Positions 58,801 through 64,000 of a stretch of DNA of 64,000 nt are shown here, in pieces (position 1 is the stretch's first letter; every line of letters begins with the position of its first letter). The notes beneath the pieces were generated by a model that saw only the letters and a list, made by a program, of their open reading frames with translations, did no database searches and was not told where the DNA came from. The translations under genes were made by a program, and so were the position numbers. The stretch lies in contig NW_026251767.1 in NCBI RefSeq assembly GCF_025024155.1, forward strand, positions 62,001 to 126,000, in the 5' to 3' direction. The stretch is from Gamsiella multidivaricata (taxonomy: Eukaryota; Mortierellomycota; Mortierellomycetes; Mortierellales; Mortierellaceae).

Positions 58801-61800
58801 GCCTAATCGCTGCCTCGCTATTTTGCTCCACTAGAATGAAATAGCGTCGTTTGCCGAAATTTTCTAGCGTGGCTAGTTAGTATATACTATATAAAACTGT
58901 CTACTCAAGCTAGAGCGTGCTAATAAGAACTATGGAGGTCTACGAGCTAGAAGTAAAGCCAGCTCCAACGCACAATGACGATGATGACGCAGAAGACTGG
59001 GGCAATAATAAGTACTGCAGTATATTCTTTTTTGAAAGTGTGAGCAACAGGCGCATAGACTATAGACTCTATTTTCTTGCTGCAGCAGGTTCAAGGGTTG
59101 TGTAGGTAAGCTACGAAGATTCGTTGCTAAAAAATTCAGGAGTCTATGTACAAAAACTATCCGACGCTGAGGAAGATACAAGTGAAGCAGATGGATCTTG
59201 CGAGATCGACAGACGAATGCAGAATTGGGGAGCTGGGAAAGAAGCAAACGAACGAATGAATGCATGGATGAGCGAACGGAAGGATACAAAGCGCGAAGTA
59301 TGAAAAGATGAGGCGGAGCAACGATCACGATCCTGAGTTGCCTTTTTTGTTAATATTGAAAACGTTCATCGTCGGAAGGCATCACGAAAATAGAGACAGA
59401 GGAGGGAAGGGTGGTCGTACAGATCAGAGACATGGCAACGTAACTCTCAGTGCGATCGTACCAATCGCTGCACATTGCACAGAGAACCCCCGATGGTTTG
59501 AGCAGTTACTAATGATAAAGATAGAATGCAAAGGAGATTAAAGTCAGAAGAAGATGAAAGAAGTGGCAGCGCAAGCTAGAGAGCCACTTTTTTTTCTTGT
59601 GCAACAATCGTGCAAGGCCTCAGGGGTATGAGAGCAAAGAGCGCGCTGCTTTTTTTTTTTTTTTCAAAGTCATAATTTTTTGGAGCCATGCTGACATTTT
59701 ATGGGGGAGAAATGGTAAGTAAACAAACAGAAGAAACTTAATGGTACCGTGCTAAATCGAACAGAAGGGATAGCTGGATGTGGATGTAAAAGAGGAAGAG
59801 TGCAAGAAACGTGCACTGAGATACAAAAGCTTTGGTACCTTTTTGGCCAAGATGTCCGATTTCCTCTGCTCTCCATTGGTTCAATTGCTTGCGTGTCTTT
59901 GTAGTCCGAGAAGGTGGTAGGGCTTTATGCGCGCTGGGTCACAAGGTCAGTAAACCCCTGGAGCACAAACATGGTTGGCGATGAACTAACTCGGACTTCT
60001 TCTGGGAACTATTTTTTTTAGCTTGGCGTTACAGGCCTGTAGAGCAGACGTCGCCCACGCGAATGCACGAAGCGCAGAAGTCTGATTGACTGTTTTTTTT
60101 TTTTTTTCCTTTCTGCAAGGCAGCCAAAAGCTCTCGCATCATGTAGCAACCCCAAAAAGTCTTTACTGCCGCTTTTTTTTATTTTAATTTTTGACAAACT
60201 ATACCCAGCCCATGTCGCAATGTTTTTTTGTTTTGTCCGCGGGATCAAAAATTAGTGGAAAGATCGCTCTTTGTTGATGCTCTCTCTTGATTTCACCTAG
60301 TGTAGCTGCTGAGTCGGTCATGGTGCTGAATAAGGCAATCGAGGCCAGAGAAAACATGAATACAGAAATAAACTTTTTGTCCATATGATGTGTGCGTCGC
60401 CCTAGTTGTATGATGATGCGTTTTGAATTCCCCTTTCAAGCACTAGCGCTATTTCCAAGAGAGAAAAGATGTGCTGTGTTAAATGGATCAGCAATGCCGG
60501 TATGCGTGCCCTCCCCCATCGTCTGCATCTTAAGTAAAAGAGACACATACTGACAGATATCCGATTCTTGATGTTCTGTAAGGAGACGAGACGTGGTGAG
60601 AGGCGTTCGATGTTCGTCAACTAGCTGCAGAATTTGCCCTTGGCCGTAGTATCATCTCCGAAAAGATCTCTTGTCCTGTTCCTTTACGTCCCCGTGGGTC
60701 CTAGTTATCAAAAAAAAATTGTTCTGTTCCTTTCCGTGTTTTCATTCAGTTCCCACTGCTGATCACACCTTCATCGCCACCCAAAATAATCTGTCCTCGA
60801 AAAGGCAACATCTCGCTCCGTCGCACGTTCTGCAACTCCGATAGACCCTACACTTTATTTCCGGTAGATATATCTTTGATCTAGTATTACTGAAGTGGGT
60901 TACCTAAGGGAGCCAATTATTCTGTTCTTGAACAGGTAGCCAATCTTCTTCCACTTTCGACGGCCTCTTTCATCCGTTTGTCTCCGTGTTCATGAAGTAA
61001 AGGAAAAAATAAAGAAAAAAAGAAGAGTTTAAATTTCGTTTGATGGATTGTCACGCTAGTACATCTTATACATGTAATTGAACAAGGGACAATGGTATCG
61101 TGTTGGCACCCACGCGCCTACGGAGAATAGAGGGACGCTACACCAATGACCCACAGATTCGTCGTGTTTATCCGCAATGAAATACGACGCACTGAAACAC
61201 GCTCTACGCTGAGTGGTGCATTTGCAATTAGAGGAAAGTCTATCAGAGATTCCTCCACCCCGATCTCCGTCGTGCTTAGCTACTTTTATGTCCTATCAGG
61301 AACTCTGGCATATCTCCTTCCCTTTACCTTGGTCTTTTTTGCTCTCACCGTCTGTTCTTTCCACGTCTGACTGACGAGAACCGATATCAATGTGTAGAAG
61401 TACGGCGCAAGCGGAAATGTCTCTTTCGGTGCTCACTGCTACTCCTTTTTTTGTGCGTTTGTTATTTTGATGCGTTGCATTTGGTTGATTTCCTGCCACT
61501 CGTTCCCATCTGTCCCCTGCCTTTTCTTTTATTTCTCCCCTATCCTCTGATCCTATCCCCCAATCTTGCACTTCGCAATGTCTCTCTTTCTTTTTTTGGA
61601 ATGAAGGAGACAGAGATTGGAGGGGCGCTGGGACAGAGTGCGCGCGAAAACTGAGGACCCTTGAGAAGGAAGATGATATCCACATGATGAGTGGTGGTTG
61701 AAGTTGTAAGCAACTAACAGGTCAAGTGATCGGGAGTCGAGGGATAAAAAAAAAGGAGCTGTGGTATGGTATGTCGTCGTCGCTTTCTTTTTCTCGCTCC

Positions 61801-63480
61801 AACTTGCTGTGTTGAGTAGCGTGCGTGTGCGCGCGTCCGTATATGCTGTCATGTCATAGCAATGTTATTGGCAAGGTCTATCTTTGGATGCTTGAATGTT
61901 CTTGAAATAAAGAACCCAACTGAATGGATGAAGGATAAGGGACGCGGGGTATAGCAATACAGTAACGCGGTGGTGCAGAAGTGAATGAAGTACATGCAAA
62001 GGTTTATAGAGCACATACAGTTAATTCATTCGTTTCCGCCTCTACCTCCCGCCTGCTCTTCCAACATCTCCTCGGCAAAAACGAGGTCAGTCAGCACACA
62101 CACGTATACATGTAAAACATACGCATACAGCCAATACAAACATGCACGACACACCTACACGCAAGATACAGTTGACATTCAGACATTCATATAACAATGT
62201 ATGAACGTTTGTGGATTTGCTACTACTGTAGCGGATGCTACGAGTGAATACATGTCCATTTGTCCAAGCCGAGTTAGCCCCCGTCCAAGCGCAGAGAACT
62301 TGTCATGCCCTGTCTTGGCCTGCCCTGTAACGGTTGAGTAGTAGCCCTCCCTCCATTTACTCGCACCCACCCCGATCCTTTTTTGGATCTCATTTTTCGC
62401 CTCCTCTGGTTGGTCAATTCCCCTTTTTTCTCCGTCGATGGTTGGTTCCGCGCTTTTTTCCTCTCCACTGCTTCGGTATTATATTGTACAAACTGTCCCT
62501 ATTGTATTAGAGAGATCTATTCAATGTTGCTCGTCTTCCCTTCTCTTCATCTACTCTTTTCTCCTTCTTCCATTTCCCCTCCTTCGTCTTCTCTTCTTCT
62601 CTTCTTCTTTCTTCGTCTTCATCTTCTTCGTCAAAGACTTCTTCAGCTCCACCGTCTCTGTCACACCTTGTCCTCCTGCCTCCCCCCGGTCTAACTTCCT
62701 CGCTCGCTCCCACTCCGCTTACTCTATCTCGCTCTATCCTACTCTATCCTCTACCTCGCTCCACCTCACTCCCACTCCTTCCCTTTCCCTCTCTCTCGTC
62801 ACTCTCATCTCTCCTGCAGCGTCTGTCGCCTTTAGTTGCATCCCTGCCAATCCAACCCAAACACCTTTTTCGCTGTCTAACCTGCCACAAGGATTCTAAA
62901 AAGGTGCTAGTCCACTTCTGTCTCGAAGTTTAACTGAATCAGATTATTTGTCCTACTCCACCTACAACTCCCCTCTAAATGGCATCCCATCGCACATCAT
63001 CACATCATACCCCGCACAACTCTCATCCTCTTCGCAATCAGAAGGTCAATCAACTGATCCGAATCTAGATCTGATTGTAAAGTGATCACACACCCTTGTC
63101 CCTCCATTTCAGGGCCGCCTCTTTTTTTTATTATTATTATCATTAAACAACCCTCTGTTCATTTGTCTTCCCCTAACGCACACCCTTTTTTTATACTCAG
63201 ATGAGGATGCCATTATGGTTCTGTCCTATCCCCGCCCACGTTTTTTCCATCTTTCATCTCCCGCAATTCCATGTGGCTTGAATTAACCGATCTCTTTTCA
63301 ACTGAATCCCGATCCCCCAGATTTCGACGCCTCGGGCTGCACCCTTTAAACCATCTGGCTTGGTCTCATCGGATCTCTGTTGGAATACAACCGTACAATC
63401 TGCAACCACTTCCCCCTCAGCAAAAAGAGCCGCCCATCCTGAGTTCTCTGAATCAAAAAAAGAGGACCAAAAAGCGTCCC
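55892..63480. other. 7.6-kb region without recognisable genes
   Basis: Between the histidine kinase start and the Skn7-like gene I see no protein family motif, tRNA or terminal repeat pair. About 55900-56400 is purine-rich on the plus strand, which is the pyrimidine-rich leader and promoter of the minus-strand kinase. About 62380-62900 is strongly pyrimidine-rich, the leader or promoter of the Skn7-like gene. Between them are homopolymer A/T runs at 58050-58073, 59650-59664 and 60094-60108. The region could hold long regulatory or untranslated sequence or decayed elements. Confidence 0.5.
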
Positions 63481-64000
63481 ATGGCTGTCCAAAGTCTACA
63501 AGAGTCGGTGATCACAGCCGCAAGTTCAGATGCAATAATGACTGCAGCTGAAGGTTTTCAATGCGCACTCGGCGAACCCGGTGCTAACGCAGCCACGCCC
63601 GGCAGTGGCGTTCCCGACTTTGTGAAGAAGCTTTACAGGCAAGTTGAGCCACTTAATCTCTGTGCTCTGGATGATCTACGTATTCTGTCTGCCTGATCCC
63701 TCTACCACTACATTGGTGCATTGGTACATCGATGCATTGCGAAGGAGTAAAATGAAAAAAAAATCTGACACAGCCACCCGTACCTGACCCAAACGAAGGT
63801 CTGCAATCTGACATCGAAAAAATTTTCATTTTTGTCTGAACAGGATGCTTGAGGAGAAAGAGCACGACCTTATAGTTTCGTGGGGCAGAAGTGGCGAGAG
63901 CTTTGTCGTCAAGGAGCCCAACGAATTTGCCAAGGTGATCCTGCCCAGGCATTTCAAGCACAACAACTTTGCCAGCTTCGTGCGCCAGCTCAACAAGTAC
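63481..64000 (+). CDS. SKN7: Skn7/Prr1-like transcription factor with HSF-type DNA-binding domain (partial)
   Basis: Two exons are visible: 63481-63638 and 63844 to the window edge. The intron has a GC donor (AG|GCAAGT) and a CAG acceptor; using a GT just downstream instead would create a stop immediately. The joined protein reads [43 protein letters not shown], and [16 protein letters not shown], a typical HSF-type winged helix. LNKY rather than LNMY favours Skn7/Prr1 over heat-shock factor Hsf1. In yeast, Skn7 has a receiver domain and takes phosphate from the Sln1/Ypd1 relay in osmotic and oxidative stress. The receiver is outside the window, so this is not confirmed. Start chosen at ATG 63481; an in-frame ATG at 63271 would add 70 residues that look like leader sequence. 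Confidence 0.82.

Noticed and set aside
61985..62900. Possible gene in pyrimidine-rich sequence before the Skn7-like gene
   Set aside because: Open frames are compositional (Ser, Leu, Phe, Pro from TC runs) on both strands with no splice-consistent model.
63271..63480. Earlier ATG for the Skn7-like gene
   Set aside because: In frame, but its 70 residues resemble translated leader; kept as an alternative start only.

Overview
The window is nuclear DNA of a filamentous fungus. Genes have many short spliceosomal introns (mostly 60-400 bp, GT-AG with a few GC-AG), and the proteins (Mex67, Chl1, Utp17, Hpm1, mitochondrial ribosomal proteins, a group III hybrid histidine kinase, an Skn7-type factor) are fungal housekeeping types. 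Two degraded or stop-interrupted genes resemble families that I remember as multicopy in Mortierellaceae, so an early-diverging fungus (Mortierellomycota) is my best inference; this is not proven by the window alone.

Layout: 1-559 (-) end-truncated multispanning membrane protein; 3.7-6.1 kb (+) secreted/transmembrane Kelch protein; 6.5-7.5 kb (-) mitochondrial bL27; 8.5-9.5 kb (+) urate oxidase and 10.1-10.7 kb (+) OHCU decarboxylase, a purine-degradation pair; 10.9-11.7 kb (-) small Rieske protein; 13.9-17.5 kb (-) Chl1/DDX11 helicase divergent from 17.9-21.3 kb (+) Mex67; 21.8-22.3 kb (-) divergent ubiquitin-like/eS31 fusion; 22.9-24.5 kb (+) fungal membrane protein; 24.8-26.2 kb (-) mL46 divergent from 26.5-28.0 kb (+) Hpm1; 28.7-31.5 kb (-) Utp17/WDR75 divergent from 31.8-33.0 kb (+) Utp16-like; 33.2-35.9 kb (-) ATP-grasp-like protein; 37.9-40.0 kb (+) pseudogene; 40.8-42.3 kb (-) unknown gene with one internal stop; 42.5-42.9 kb palindromes and a MITE-like element; 43.2-55.9 kb (-) a giant histidine kinase; about 7.6 kb without genes; 63.5 kb onward (+) the start of an Skn7/HSF-type transcription factor.

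The main discovery is the histidine kinase. When spliced it gives an open frame of 3,898 codons with 33 tandem HAMP repeat units of about 92 residues; 31 consecutive units are exactly 92 codons with no indel. Textbook Os-1/Nik1 kinases carry about five to seven. Introns fall at one fixed position of the repeat, and four of them are identical 90-bp copies, so blocks of two or more repeats with their intron were duplicated recently. An Skn7-type factor, a known output of fungal phosphorelays, is the next recognisable gene.

A second theme is ribosome biogenesis and translation: bL27m, mL46, eS31, Hpm1 (an Rpl3 histidine methyltransferase), and the SSU-processome proteins Utp17 and Utp16-like, several of them as divergent pairs sharing short promoters.
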